Shown: positions 1 to 12,100 of the stretch, one piece after another
Numbering within the stretch: position 1 is the first letter of the stretch
Layout: every line of letters begins with the position of its first letter
Source of the DNA: CAYJLW01 sp964370965
Lineage (GTDB): Bacteria > Actinomycetota > Acidimicrobiia > UBA2766
Reading direction: 5' to 3'
NCBI GenBank assembly: GCA_964370965.1
Contig: CAYJLW010000050.1
Location: 1 to 30,138, forward strand
DNA: 30,138 bases
Made by a program: the position numbers and the translations under genes
The notes under the pieces: generated by a model
The model's input: the letters and a program-made list of their open reading frames with translations, nothing else
Told to the model about the DNA's origin: nothing
Database searches by the model: none

Positions 1-7
1 ACGGCTA

Positions 8-34
8 CAACAGAATAATAGGGGGGGTCCCCCA
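8..34 (-). terminator. Possible rho-independent terminator downstream of the giant RTX gene
   Basis: Read on the minus strand, a G5-A-C7 block can fold into a short G/C stem with a three-base loop. It is followed directly by the AT-rich run TATTATTCTGTT, the only T-rich stretch near the left end. It lies about 130 bases past the stop codon of the giant gene. The stem is short and perfectly monotonous, so this is only suggestive. Confidence 0.35.
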
Positions 35-53
35 GGTCCGCCGCCCACCATAT

Positions 54-93
54 GTGATGCCGTTCCCCCGCTATCCCGGGATAAGGGCATCAC
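54..93. repeat. Inverted repeat with nested palindrome after the giant RTX gene
   Basis: GTGATGCC at 54-61 is perfectly complementary to GGCATCAC at 86-93. The 24-base interior contains the perfect 12-base palindrome TATCCCGGGATA at 72-83. The result is a hairpin within a hairpin, about 70 bases past the end of the giant gene. It could be a bidirectional terminator or an mRNA-stabilising 3' structure. No strong T-tract follows immediately on either strand. Confidence 0.5.
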
Positions 94-164
94 TTTGCCG
101 TCGTCCGCGCCGGGGCCGGTGGGCGCGTCCGTGACCGGGGCGACACCGTTCTGGGCGGGGGGCG

Positions 165-3100
165 TCACCCGCAGTTGACGTGGTGGCGGGCCTGGTCCCA
201 GCCCGCGTAGGCACCCGCTGCCGCCGCCGAGTGCTCCGCCGGGGGCAGGAGGCCCAGCTCCAGCCAGTCCGGGGACCCCGGCGTCCCGGCCTCCCGCAGT
301 CCGTCGCCCACGGCGAGGTCGACGAGGGCCTCCGCCAAGTCGGGCCGCACCCGGCGGACCGCGGCCGGCCCCGGGCCCGCCGGGCAACCCAACAGGACGT
401 TGTCGTCGGCGTCCACCTCGTCCACGAGCAGGTCCGAGCCCGCCACGTCCCGGCCCCCCGCCGCCTGCAGGACGTCACCGCCCCGGCCGCCCAGGGCCAC
501 GCCACCCCCGTCGCCCGTGTCGCCGCCTGCGACGTCAAACCAGAGTTGCGGGTCCGTCGGGCCGTTCGCCCCCGCCTCCCGGGGCCGGACGTCGAGGTGG
601 TCCCCGCCCTCGCCGCCGTAGAGCCGGTCCCGGCCCGCACCTCCCCACAGGGCGTCCTCACCCGCACCGCCGAGCACGGCGTCCGCGCCGCCGCCGCCTG
701 CCAGCACGTCGTCCCCGCCGCCACCGTGGAGCCGGTCGTCGTCCCCGCCGCCGAGCAAGACGTCGGGCCCCCCGCCCTCGAGAGCGGTCACCGCCCGGGA
801 CAACGTCCCCGCGCCGTCCACCGTCACATCCAGGGCCGCCTCCCCCAACACCACCCGCCGGGAGCGGCTGCCGTCCTCCACTGCGGTCGCCACCGTGTCG
901 GAGTCCCCCACGAGCAGGTCGGCGCCCGCATCGCCGCAGAGCAGGTCCCCCATCACCGGCGCGCCCGCCCCCAGGCCGCAGGTCGCCAGGCCCTCGGACG
1001 CCACCGCGCCCTGGCCGCCCTGGCCGTAGAGGTCGTCGTCACCGCCCCCGCCGGAGAGGACGTCGGCGCCCTCCCCCTCCGGCCCCGCCGGCAGGAACAC
1101 CACGGAGTGAGCCGGGCGGACGTGCGGCACGCCGCCCGAGAGGTACGACCACGACACGCCCGGCACCCACGCCAGGTCCGCGCTGTCGCCCGCCACCACG
1201 TCGTCGCCGTCGCCTCCCTCGACCACGTCGGCGCCGTCCCCGCCCGTGAGCAGGTCCGCGCCCGACCCCCCGGCGAGCACGTCCGCGCCGCCCGCCCCCG
1301 TGATCGTGTCGTCCCCCGAACCGCCGTGGACGACCTCCGCGCCCTCCGAACCCACCACGGTGTCGTCGCCCGCCCCGGTCGAGACCGTCACCGCCCCGGA
1401 CGCCGCCACACCACCGCCACTCCGCACCACCGTCACGCGGTCCCCGCCGTCGCCCGTCGCCACCGTCACCGGCACGTCGGCCCCTTCGGGGACGTGCACC
1501 GTGACCTCGTCGTCACCGCTGCCGGTCACCACGTCCACCGGCTCGCCGTCCTCGCTCTCGGCCCGCACCTCCGCCTCGGTGTCGCCCTCGCCGGGCATGA
1601 TCGACGGGAATCCCCACGCAGACTTGACCTGCAGGCGCCCGCTCCCGGCAAACACGACGTCGCCGCCGCCGAGGGAGAGAACGTCCGTGTGGCCGCGGCC
1701 CGCCACCAGCGTATCGGCAGCGAGGTGCAGGGGGCGGCCCCGCTCGTCCGTGACCGACCCTTGCCCGATCAGAGCGGCGTCCCAGGTCTCGAGGCCCGTA
1801 ACCGCATCGACAGTCGCCCACGGGTGCAGGCACTCCACGCTCTGCTCGTAGGTCGCTTCGGCATACTCGAGCGTGACGGTCTTCGTCTCGCCGAAGTGCC
1901 AGGCGCCGTCCCAGCACCCCGGGTACCGGTAGGGGCGGGTCTCCACCGTCACGAGGTCGTCGTCGACGACGGGCGCCTGCCAGTAGGGCCGGACGGCCTG
2001 GCGGTCGTCGTTCAGGGGTCGTTTCGTGGACGCGCCGTCGTCGACGAGGACGTCCCAACCCGTCCCACCCGCCAGCGTGTCGGCGCCGGTGCCCCCGTAG
2101 ACAAGGTTGTCCCCGGAACGGGCGACGAGGGTGTCGTCGCCCGAGGCCCCCAGGATGTTCGCCCCCGCCGCCTCGTCGGAGACCACGGTGTCGTCCCCAG
2201 AGCCTCCGGCGAGGACGTCGACGCGGCGCAGGGCCGGGGTCGGAGGGGCGCACCAGGCTTCCGTGGGCTGACACCGGGGCGCCATCCACCCCCAGGTCGC
2301 GGTCTGGGCGAGCTCGACGAGGTCCGTGGGGTGGAGGGTCGTCGCTTCTTCGGCGGACGGCGAGTCGTCCTCCGACTCCACGTTGACAAGGGTGTCGTCG
2401 CCGTTCTGGCCGCACAGCAGGTCGCGACCCTCGCCGCCGTCGAGGGTGTCGTCGCCCTCGCCGCCGAAGAGCCGGTCCCAGCCGTCGCGGCCCAGGACCG
2501 TGTCACCCCAGCTCCGGTTCGAGCCGTTGCCCCAGTCCGCGCAGATCCTGTCAAGGTTCTCGACGCCGGGACTGATCCCGGTGGGCCCACGGCCGTAGCC
2601 GGTGGGGGCCAGGCTGTCGATCCAGTCGATGCGCCCGTCGAACCACCAGCCGGGCGGGTCCGCAACTCCTCCCCCGATGCGCCCATCGTAGAAGCAGGTC
2701 GCCTCGTCCCGGGGGTCGTCGCAGAATCTCTCTCCGTACCACACCCGACCCCAGTAGTTGTCACCCACGTGCCAGTCTCCGACACACAGGTAGCCCGAGG
2801 GCGGGTCCCCGCCACACCAGGAGCCGACGGGGATCGCCGCCCCGAGCAGCGGCGCCAGCGTGATCCCTCCACTGGGCCACGTCCCCGAGCCAACCGTCAG
2901 TCCCGGTGCCTCCGGCAGGAAGTTGTCCCCGGCGACGTCGTCGTCGCCTTCCCCTGCATCGACGAAGTCCACGCCGGGGCCGCCCTCGACGACGTCGCGC
3001 TCACCGCCCGTCCAGATCATGTCGTCGCCGCCGGCGCCGTGGACCTCGTCGGGCCCGTCTCCCGTGACGAATATGTCGCTCGCCGGCGTGCCGAAGACCT

Positions 3101-6100
3101 GGCAGCCGCCCGTGCTCAGACAGACCATGATCTCGAAGTTCGCGGCCACGGGGCGGCAACCCCCGTCGTAGCGGAACGAGTCCCTGCCGGAACCGCCCTC
3201 CGCCGCACGCCCGCGCGAGCAGGTCGCCCCCTGGCGGTCTTCCATGGTCACGGTGTCGTCGCCGTCGCCGGCGCCGACGACCCAGCTCCCGCCCGCTGAG
3301 CCCGACGAGTCCCGGAGCGTGGCCGTGAGCCGGTCGTTGCCGCCCCCGCCTTCGACGGTGAAGCCGGGGGCGGCGCCGTCGGTGTCGTCGAAGACCACGA
3401 GGACGGTGTCCGCCCCGGCGCCGAAGTCCGCCTCCACCGTGCGGATCGGGTAGGCCGGCGGGGTGGCATCCGTGATGCCGGCGTATTTGACCGTCACCGT
3501 CCCGGCGCCGGAGTAGGCGACCCGGAACGCCTCGTCGCCGTCAGCGTTCAGGGGCGGAGGCCGCGATCCCGCCAGGGGCCCGGCGTGGACGAGGAGCCGG
3601 TAGCCGCCGTTCCCGTCCTCCCTGATCGTCCAGAGGGCGCTCACGAGGTCGTCGCCGCCCTCCAGCTCCCATTCCTGCTGGGTGCCCGGCGGGATGCCGA
3701 GACCGAGCTCGCAGCCCCCCGGGTCCCAGGTGCTCGACCAGAGGTCGAACGTGGCGAAGCTCCACCGCTTCACGTCCTTGCCGAGGACGTTGAGGACGAT
3801 GCCGATCGCCTCCAGCTCCAGTCGCGCTTCGACGGCGAACATGCAGGCCGGGTTGGACTTGATGACGCTGCCGACCTCCTCCACGGTGGCGGCACCGTCG
3901 CCGTTGGGGTCCTGCACCTGCATCGCCAAGGTGGCGGTGAGGCCGCCCCAGAGGTCCACGCCGACGCCGGACACGTTCACGCCGAGGAACGGGTACAGGT
4001 ACCCGCGCAGGAAGAGCTCGTCGCCGCGGGAGTCGAAGTAGAAGCCGTCGAGCAGGGAGCTGCCGCTGCCCACTCCCCGGCCCCGGAGGAAACGGCGCAG
4101 CCCGGAGCTGTCGTAGCCGAAGCGGAGGTCCCAGCCCCACAGGAGCCCGAAGTCGATGCCGGCCTCGGCCAGGACCGGCGGTGCGGGCCAGAGGGGCACG
4201 GCGGCGAGCAGGACTCGCTGCTGGAAGACGGGCAGCGTGGCGGCGGCGTGGTACTCGACGAGGGGGACGTCGGCGCCGAGGAGGAGCTGGAAGGCGTTCA
4301 GGGGGTCCTCGAGGAGGGGGAAGGCGAAGCCGTGCTCGGACTTCGCCGCCATCGTGAGGTCGAGTCCCGCCCCCACCCGCCCGAGGAGGTTCACCATCGT
4401 GTCCGGGGCGACGATCATCGCCTCGGCGAGACTTCGCCCCGCCGCCCCGCCGATCTCGGCGGGGGAGGCCTGCGCCCTGGACGCCGTGAGGCCGTCGACG
4501 TCGAAGGCGCCCACACCCTCGGTCCCCTCCCCCGTCGCCACGGCGCGGGCGACGGTGCCGGCGAACTCGACCCCTTCGAGGATCTGCCCCACGGCACCGA
4601 AGTCACAGGGGTTGCCGCCGCTCCAGATCGTGCAGGCGAGCTCGGCGACGTCGAGGACGTTCGTCTCACCCATGTCGAGCGCCTCGGTGAAGTCGCTCAA
4701 CACCGGGATGCGTTCCGTGAGGAGCTCGGCCACCGGCGAGACGACGCCGAGGATCTTCTTCGCCGGGGCCAGGGCGGGCTTCAGGAAGCGCGTGAGGAAC
4801 CGCCCCAGGTCGACCTGGACGCCCTCGAAGCGGAGGACGTCGTCGCCGCCCCAACCGGCCGGGACGTCGGACCACTGCATGAGCAGCGACCCGCGCAGGC
4901 CGGGGTAGTCGTCCCCTGTCGCCGAGGACCCCCCGGCCCGGAATGTGAGCCTGGTGCCGGCGTGCAGCGTCGCGGTCACTCCGGCACCCACGAAGCGGCC
5001 CACGACCTGGCCCAGGGAGGCCTCCCCGGCCCCCGGGCTGAGCGCGATGGCCGCCCGGGCCCCGTTCACGTCGGCGCCCCCGACGGAAACCGGCGCGCTG
5101 GTGAGCTCCACGGGGAGCACGCCCAGGGTGGCGCGGGCGAGCTTGTGGGGCAGCGCCGCGGAGGCGACGACCTCGATCAGCGGATCGGTGCCGTCGCCGG
5201 GGAGGAGGAAGAACCCTCGACCCCGCTCCACGCCCACGGTGAAGCGCAACGCCCAGGTGACCCCGTTGGCGACGGTCGCCTCGTCGCTCTCCAGCCTGAT
5301 GCCGGGCAGGCCGAGGTCCGGCGGCACGGCCTTGCGCGCCGTGTCGCTCACGGTGACGGCGGCCTCCAGCCGGGTGACGTCGGCGGGGGGCGCCGCCGGA
5401 GCGCACGCGCTCGCCCCGCACACGACGGTGACGGACACCCCCACGCTCGTCGCGGCGCCCTCGCGCCCGCCGAGGAGGCCGTTCAGGGCGGTCTCGAAAG
5501 CCGAGTCGAGACTGCTCGCCAGGGCGCCGGCGGACCCCGCTGTGGCGGCCTCCACGGCGGCGTCCGCCAGCACCCCGAAGACACCGCCGCCGGCGTCGGG
5601 GGAGAGGCCGGCCAGGAGCGTCCAGAAGCCCTCCCCGATCGCGTCCCGCAGGAACGGGATCCGGCCCAGGCTGCCGAGGCCGAGGAGGGGCGCGTTCTTC
5701 GCCAGGGTGACGCCGAAGCCGGTGCCGCTGAGGTCCAAGCCGGTGGTGAGCTGGTTCGCGACGCTCGACGCCGAGAGGGCGCCGTTGGCGACGGCGTCGG
5801 CCTCCTCCGGCCCCAGGGTGTCCTGCACCCACTGCGCCCACTCCGCCGAGCCGTCGAAGAGGGACGGGTCGTCGGGCACCGCCCAGTCCAGGCTCGCCTC
5901 GAGGATCTCGTCCTTCACCACAGGCAGGTCGATGCAGCCGCTGTCGGACCCGGCGGCGCAGTTCGCCTGCGCCACGATCTCGTCGCCGAGGCGGCGGACG
6001 AACTCCGCCACGTCGACCGGCGCCGCCCCGGACTGCACCCCCGCCCCCGCCAGGAAGCCGAGGACGCCCGCCGTGCCCCCGCCGGGCGCGGGCGGCGGGG

Positions 6101-9100
6101 GCGGCGGAGCGAGGCCGAGTCTGACCTCGCCGCCGAGGCGGACGCTGCCCTCGCTCCCCGCCCCGGCGCTGGCGCCCCCGAGGGAGCCCACTGCCAGAGC
6201 GGCGGCGACGCGGTCGCCCGCCTCGTCGCCGTCGCGGAGACGGGTCCGGATCCGGAGCTCGCTGTCGTCGAGGAGCCGCAGAGCCGGCCCTCCGGCGGCG
6301 TCGAGGTCGATCACGAGGCCGAGGGACGCCACCGTGGCGTACTCGGCGGCGAAACCGGCCTCCGTGGTCGCGTTCTGGCTCGGGTCCGTGTCCCCCGGGA
6401 GGCGGACCGGCAGGGACACCTGCGTGGCCCTCGCCCCGGACACGAGGCGCCCGGCGTCACAGCCTGCCTCCCCGAGGTACCCCGGCGTACACGCCCCCAC
6501 GTCCAGGTCCATGACGAGCTCGAGCGCCGGGTCGGCGTCCACGTTCTCGCTCCGCAGGCTCGCGCCCGGCCCGCCCCCCGCGGCGAAGTCCACGCCGAGA
6601 GCAAGCTCCATGCCTCCCACGAGATCGCTCAGGGTCTCCCCCTCCGGGTACGCCGGGTAGTCCGCCGCAACGGCGGCATCCGCGCCGGAAGCCAGCAGCG
6701 CCGTCACCCGGAACCCCGCGTCGGCGACGACGAAGTCGAACGTCGCCGTCGGAGCGGGACCCGCCGTCGCCAGTTCGTCCAGGGAGCCCACCGGCGTCCC
6801 ACCTTCGACCTCCCATCGCACGGACGTGGGCGCCGCACTCGAGCGGGCCACGCAGTGCATGGCGTCGCCCGCGACGACAAGGGGGACCGGGTCCCCGGCG
6901 TCGAGGTCCCCGATCACGTCGCTGCGCCCGCAGGCCACGGTCCCGGGCGTCCGGCCGGGAGCCGTGGCCACCTCGCCCAGGCGGCGGGCTCGCCCCGTGA
7001 CGCCCTCCCACAGCGAGCTCAGCTCCGTCGGGGTGGCGGGCACACGGAACTCCCGCACCTGCATGGTCGTGGGCCGCTCCCCTACGACGCCGAGGTCCTC
7101 GACGGTCACCGCCTCGTCGCTGAAGAGGCCGGGCAAGGCGGCGAGGAGCTCGCCGGGCTGGGCGGCGAGCTGCGCCGAGACGTCCCCGGCAGCCGTGAAG
7201 GGCGCCAGGGAGTCGTCGTAGGCGGCGTCGGTGTCGATCGTGCGCGTCGCGGTGTCCGCAGAGCAGGGGACACCGTTCCCGAGGGCGTCCGCCCAGACGA
7301 CGTCGAAGTGGCCCTCGCCCAAGACGTCGCCCTGCACCGTCCCGGCAGCGTCGACGTGGACGGCGGCGTCGAGGGAGCACGTCGCGGCGATGCGTTCCCC
7401 GCCGAGGGCGCCCGCGAGGAGGTCGTCCACGAGGATCCCGTTCTCCAGTACCGCCGTACCGACGCCGACGCCGAGACGGCCTCCCGGGTCGCCCGGCACC
7501 GCAGGCGGCAACACGTCCACGGCGACCGCCTCGGCGGCGCCCGCACCCCGGTGCACGCCCACCGCCTCCCCGGCACCGCCGGGGACCCCGTCGCCCTGGA
7601 TCTCGAGCATGCCCGCCCGGGCCCGGAAGCCGAACCCGGGCGCCGTGGCGTCGAGGTTCTCCACCCGGGTCTCGTGCGCAGCCGCGTCCGCGACCAGCGC
7701 CGCCCGCTCGGTCGCCGCCTCTGCCGGTGTCCCGTCCGGGCGGGCGATCGACCCCACGTCCGGCACCAACACGACGGCCGCGCCCACCCGCAGGGCCGTC
7801 TCACCCACGTCCACGCTCACGTCGCCGTCGTCGAAGGTGAGCCTGTCCAGGCCGGCGCCGGCCTGCACGCCCTCGTCGAAGGCGAGCTCGCCCGTGGCGG
7901 CCACCGGGTCCCGAGAGCTGTGGAAAGCGAAGGTCACTGCCTGGGTAGCAGCGTCGAAGGCCACCCCGAGGTCTTCCCGCGTGACGTCGAGGGCGTCGGT
8001 GATCATCCGGAGGCCGTCGCCCACCGTCCGCGGCCGGGGTATCGCCCCTGCCTCGGCCTCACCCAGCCGGGCCGTGACGGCCGGCGTGCCGGGGTTGTCA
8101 GAGGTGAGAAGGAAGGCGGCGTTCGCCGTCGGCGCCGCCTCCCCCCAGCCCAGCGTGCCCACCACCCCGCTCGTGAGGGTGGCGCCCTCCATCACCCACG
8201 CCACGTCCGCCGGGGCGACGTCGGAGCCCCCCGCGCTGCCCTGGCAGTAGAGCGTGTCGCCGGCGCCGAGCCCGGCCAGGCTCCCGGTGGGCGGCAGGGT
8301 GTCCCGGCTCCCACACGCCACGTTCATGCGGGTCTGGGCGCTCACCATCGCCTGCAACGGGGACGAGAGGTTCACGACGTCCGAGACCTTCGTCGCCGTG
8401 AGCGGCACCTGCACGTCGGCCGCCCCCTCGACGACACCGACGGCACCGGCGACGGACCACAGGATCCGCGTGAGCTCGTCCGCGCTCACGGAGCGGAAGG
8501 GTGCCAGCCCGCCGGCGTCCAGGACGGGAGCCGCCGCGCCGTCGCCGAGGTCCGTGTCCGTGAGAGCGAGAGAGCCGTGCAGCGTGGGGAAGTCCGCCGA
8601 GACCAGGTCGAGGGCGACTTCGACGTCTGTCCCGGGGCCGTCCAGGGCCGTCGCGCCGGCATCGCGCAGGCTCTCCAGGCCGGCGAGAGAGAGGGTCTGG
8701 CCGACTGCCGGCGCAAGCCGAGCGTCCAGAGCGACCGTCCCGTCCACGATCACGTCGGCGACGCCCAGCGTCCCGGCGAAGGGGTCGAGGTCGACGCCCC
8801 CCGGGACAGTGGCGACGGCGAGCTCGCCCAGCGGGGAGCCGCTCACCTCCACGGCCGAGCCCAGGTCCGGGACCGACGGGTCGAAGCGGACGTCGACGCG
8901 GGACCGGTGGGAGAGGAGGAGCGGGACGTTGCCGCCCCTCAGGTCGACGTCCCCGCCGGCATGGGCGACGGCGGCCGCCCCCGGGCCCCTCACGACGACC
9001 TCGACGGCCACGCCGGTGCCGGTGTCGAGGGCCACGGGCGCGTCGGCGTCCCCGGGCGCGGGCCCGCTCACGGCCACCTCGACGGCACCGGTCTGGTCGG

Positions 9101-12100
9101 CGGCATCGAGCGCGCCGAGCAGCTCCGCCGTCGTGACGCCGTCACCGAGGACCTCCTCCACGACGAGAGCAGCCACGGCGTCGGCCACAGCGGCGTACGC
9201 CCCCCGGAGGTCGAGGCTCGCCCCCGGGTCCGAGTCGAAGGCGAGGGCGGGCAGGGCCGTCGCCGCCGCTGCGGAGGCCGCCATCTCGCCGGCGGCGCGG
9301 AAGTAGCGGGCGAGGCCGAGGACGAGGCGCTCCGTCTCCACCGCCTCGCCCAGCGCGCTCCGCCAGCCCGCTGTGGCGGCGAGGTACCAGCCCTCCGGCG
9401 TGGCAAGGTCGTCCACGGCGGCTTCGACGTCCTCGGCCCGGAAGTCGATCCCGGCCGCCTCCTCGCCCGCCACGTACAGCGGCAGCCGGAGGCACGTCTC
9501 CCCGGTGAGGGCGGCGGGGCCGCCGGGCACCAGCCCGGCGCCGCAGTCGCTGCTGCCGGCGTCCGCCGCCGCCCCTGTAAGCGTGTAGCGGAACTCCCAC
9601 GGGTCCACGAGGACCGGGGCCCCGGAAGCAAGGCCGCTGCGGGCACCGGCGTCGAAGTGCACGACACCCGGGTCGCCGGCAGCGCCGATGGCCACATCCA
9701 CGGCGTCGGTCACGCCCAGGGCCGTCACGCGGGCTGCCACCCCGGCGAACTCCTCGTGGACCCGGGTGCGTCCCTCCAGATCGCTGTCTCCGGTCACGAA
9801 CAGGGTCGTGCTCCACGGTCCGGAGAGGCTGGCGCCGTAGGTGAAGCGCAGGCGTGCCGCCATGTCGACGTCGAGCGTGCCATCGCCCGCGCCAGGGGCG
9901 AAGCCGGGCACGGACCCGTCCCGCGCGAGGACATCGAGGCCGAGTGCCACCGCACCGGGCAGGACGGCCCCGGTGCAGAGCGCCGGATCGGTGAGGACCG
10001 TCGCGGGCGTACACACCCCGACGTCGAGGCGGATTCCCAGCTCGGGCGTGGCATCACCGTCGACGTCCTCCACGGTCACGGACACGGCGTCGTCGCCCAG
10101 GAGGGCCTCGAGACCGGCCACGACCCCCTGGAGGCTGTCGGGGTCGCGGCCGCGCAGGGATGCGCCGGCGTCCTCCTCGTCGTTCAGCCTGCCGACCACG
10201 GACACGTCGAAGGCAACGGCCTCCACGCTGACACGCACGACCCCGAGCGGGACGGGTCCCGCCGTGGAGACGTCCGTGGCGCCTTCGAGCACCGTGGCCC
10301 CGGTGGCTGTCCAGTTCACCGCAGCGGCGAAGCTCGACGTGTAGGCACGGCAGAAGACCTCGTCGCCGGGCACCGCCCAGGGCACGCCGCTCTCCCCCGC
10401 TTCCGGTATGCCGTCGTCGAGGTCGCAGTGGACGCTGCCCCACCCGGAATCCTCGCCCGTCCCGTCGGCGCCAGGGTCCTGCGGGCGCAGCGACAGGAGG
10501 CGGTCCCGGATCCCGACCGCCAGCAGTTGCGGGTCGCCACCCGCCCCCCTGAGCACCGGGCTCCCGCCGAGTCCACCATGGAGGCCGGTCTGGGCGTCCA
10601 CGAGGGCACTCGCCGTGTCCCCCGGGAGGGACGCGAGCTCCCCCGTGATCCAGTCCAGACCACGAAACCTGCCCAGGCCGTCCTCGAATGCGGCGTCGGG
10701 CGTGACCGTGAGGGTCATCCGAGAGGGACCGCAGACTTTGTAGGACGACTGGGGGAAGACCTCCGCGGATGCGATCTCCAGGCCGCCGCTCAGAGAGGCC
10801 GTCCCGGAACCGTCGAGGTCGCTCGTGACGTCCAGGTGTCCTCCCAGCGCGGCGTGACACACGCTCTCCCAGGCGCCCCTCCCCACGCTCCCGTACGGGA
10901 GAACGCCCGCCACGGTTCCCCGGCCCGCCACGTCGAGGTAGCCGGAAGTGGGCACACCGACGCGCACGAAGGGGTCCGAGCCCCCGCTGGTGATGGCGAG
11001 GGCGCCCCCGCCGGATCCCGAAGCGGCCTCGACCTCCAGAGGACCGAGACGGCCCTGGAAGGAGACGCCCCCGGCGACCGCCCCTGCGGACTGCACGACG
11101 GCCTCGGAGGTGCCGCCGACGACGAAAGCGCGGTCCCGGGTGGTCTGTGCGGGGTTCCCCCACGTGTCCGTTATCCCGGACAGGTTCGGCGTGAGCAGGA
11201 CGCCGAGGCCCGCCACGAGCGTGCGGGGCCCGACACTCGCTGGGACCGTACCCGCGGCGCTCTGGCGGAGGACGCCGATACCGGCGGCGTCCACGAGACC
11301 GTCGCCGGCGTCCTCCGGCGCACCGAAGTCCATGACCCCGGTGCCCACGCTACCGCCGTCCGCTGCCGTCACCGTCAGGGTGAGGGCGCTCGTGACCGGG
11401 TCGTAAGTGAGGCCGAGGTCCCCCACGCCCGCACCGACGCCGTCGGCGAGGAGCGCGGCGGCGTCCTGCAGCGTCACCGGAACAGGCCGTGCCCTGGTGA
11501 CGCCCGCCGGCTCCGTGTAGCGCAGCGAGATCCCGGGCTGACCTCCCGCCGTGACCATGAACACGGCCCGGACCCCGGCTCGCGCGGAGTCCGTCCCGAT
11601 CGTCTCGGTCCCGGCGGAGACGGCGACGGCGCCGCTCGCCTCCCAGGCGGGCTGCGGGTCGTCGAGACCGTCCGGGACACTCCCCTGGCAGTACAGGAGC
11701 CCGCCCGCAGGGACGTTGGCGACGGCCCCCCCGGGAGTCGCCCCGTCGACCGGCCCGCAACGGACCCGCCCGCTCTCGGCGGCGGTCACCGCGTCATCGA
11801 GCGCCGACACGCCGGCGGGCCGGCCCACGGCCACGTCGGTGAAGGGCACCTCCAGGCCGGCGGCGGCGTCGGCCAGCGCCACCGCGACGTCGCGCTGGGC
11901 CTGCACCACCTCCAGGAGGTCCGCCTCGGAGAGGGACACGAAGTCGCCCAGCCCTCCGGCCTCCAGAGTCGGAGCGCTCTCCCCGTCCGCCAGGGAGTCG
12001 TCGGTCCAGGAGAACGCCGCCGGGGCGGCGCCAGGCGCCAGGTCCGTCTCCAGGGCGAGCGAGACCGCGACGTCGTCCACCCCCGGAGCGTCGAGGACCG

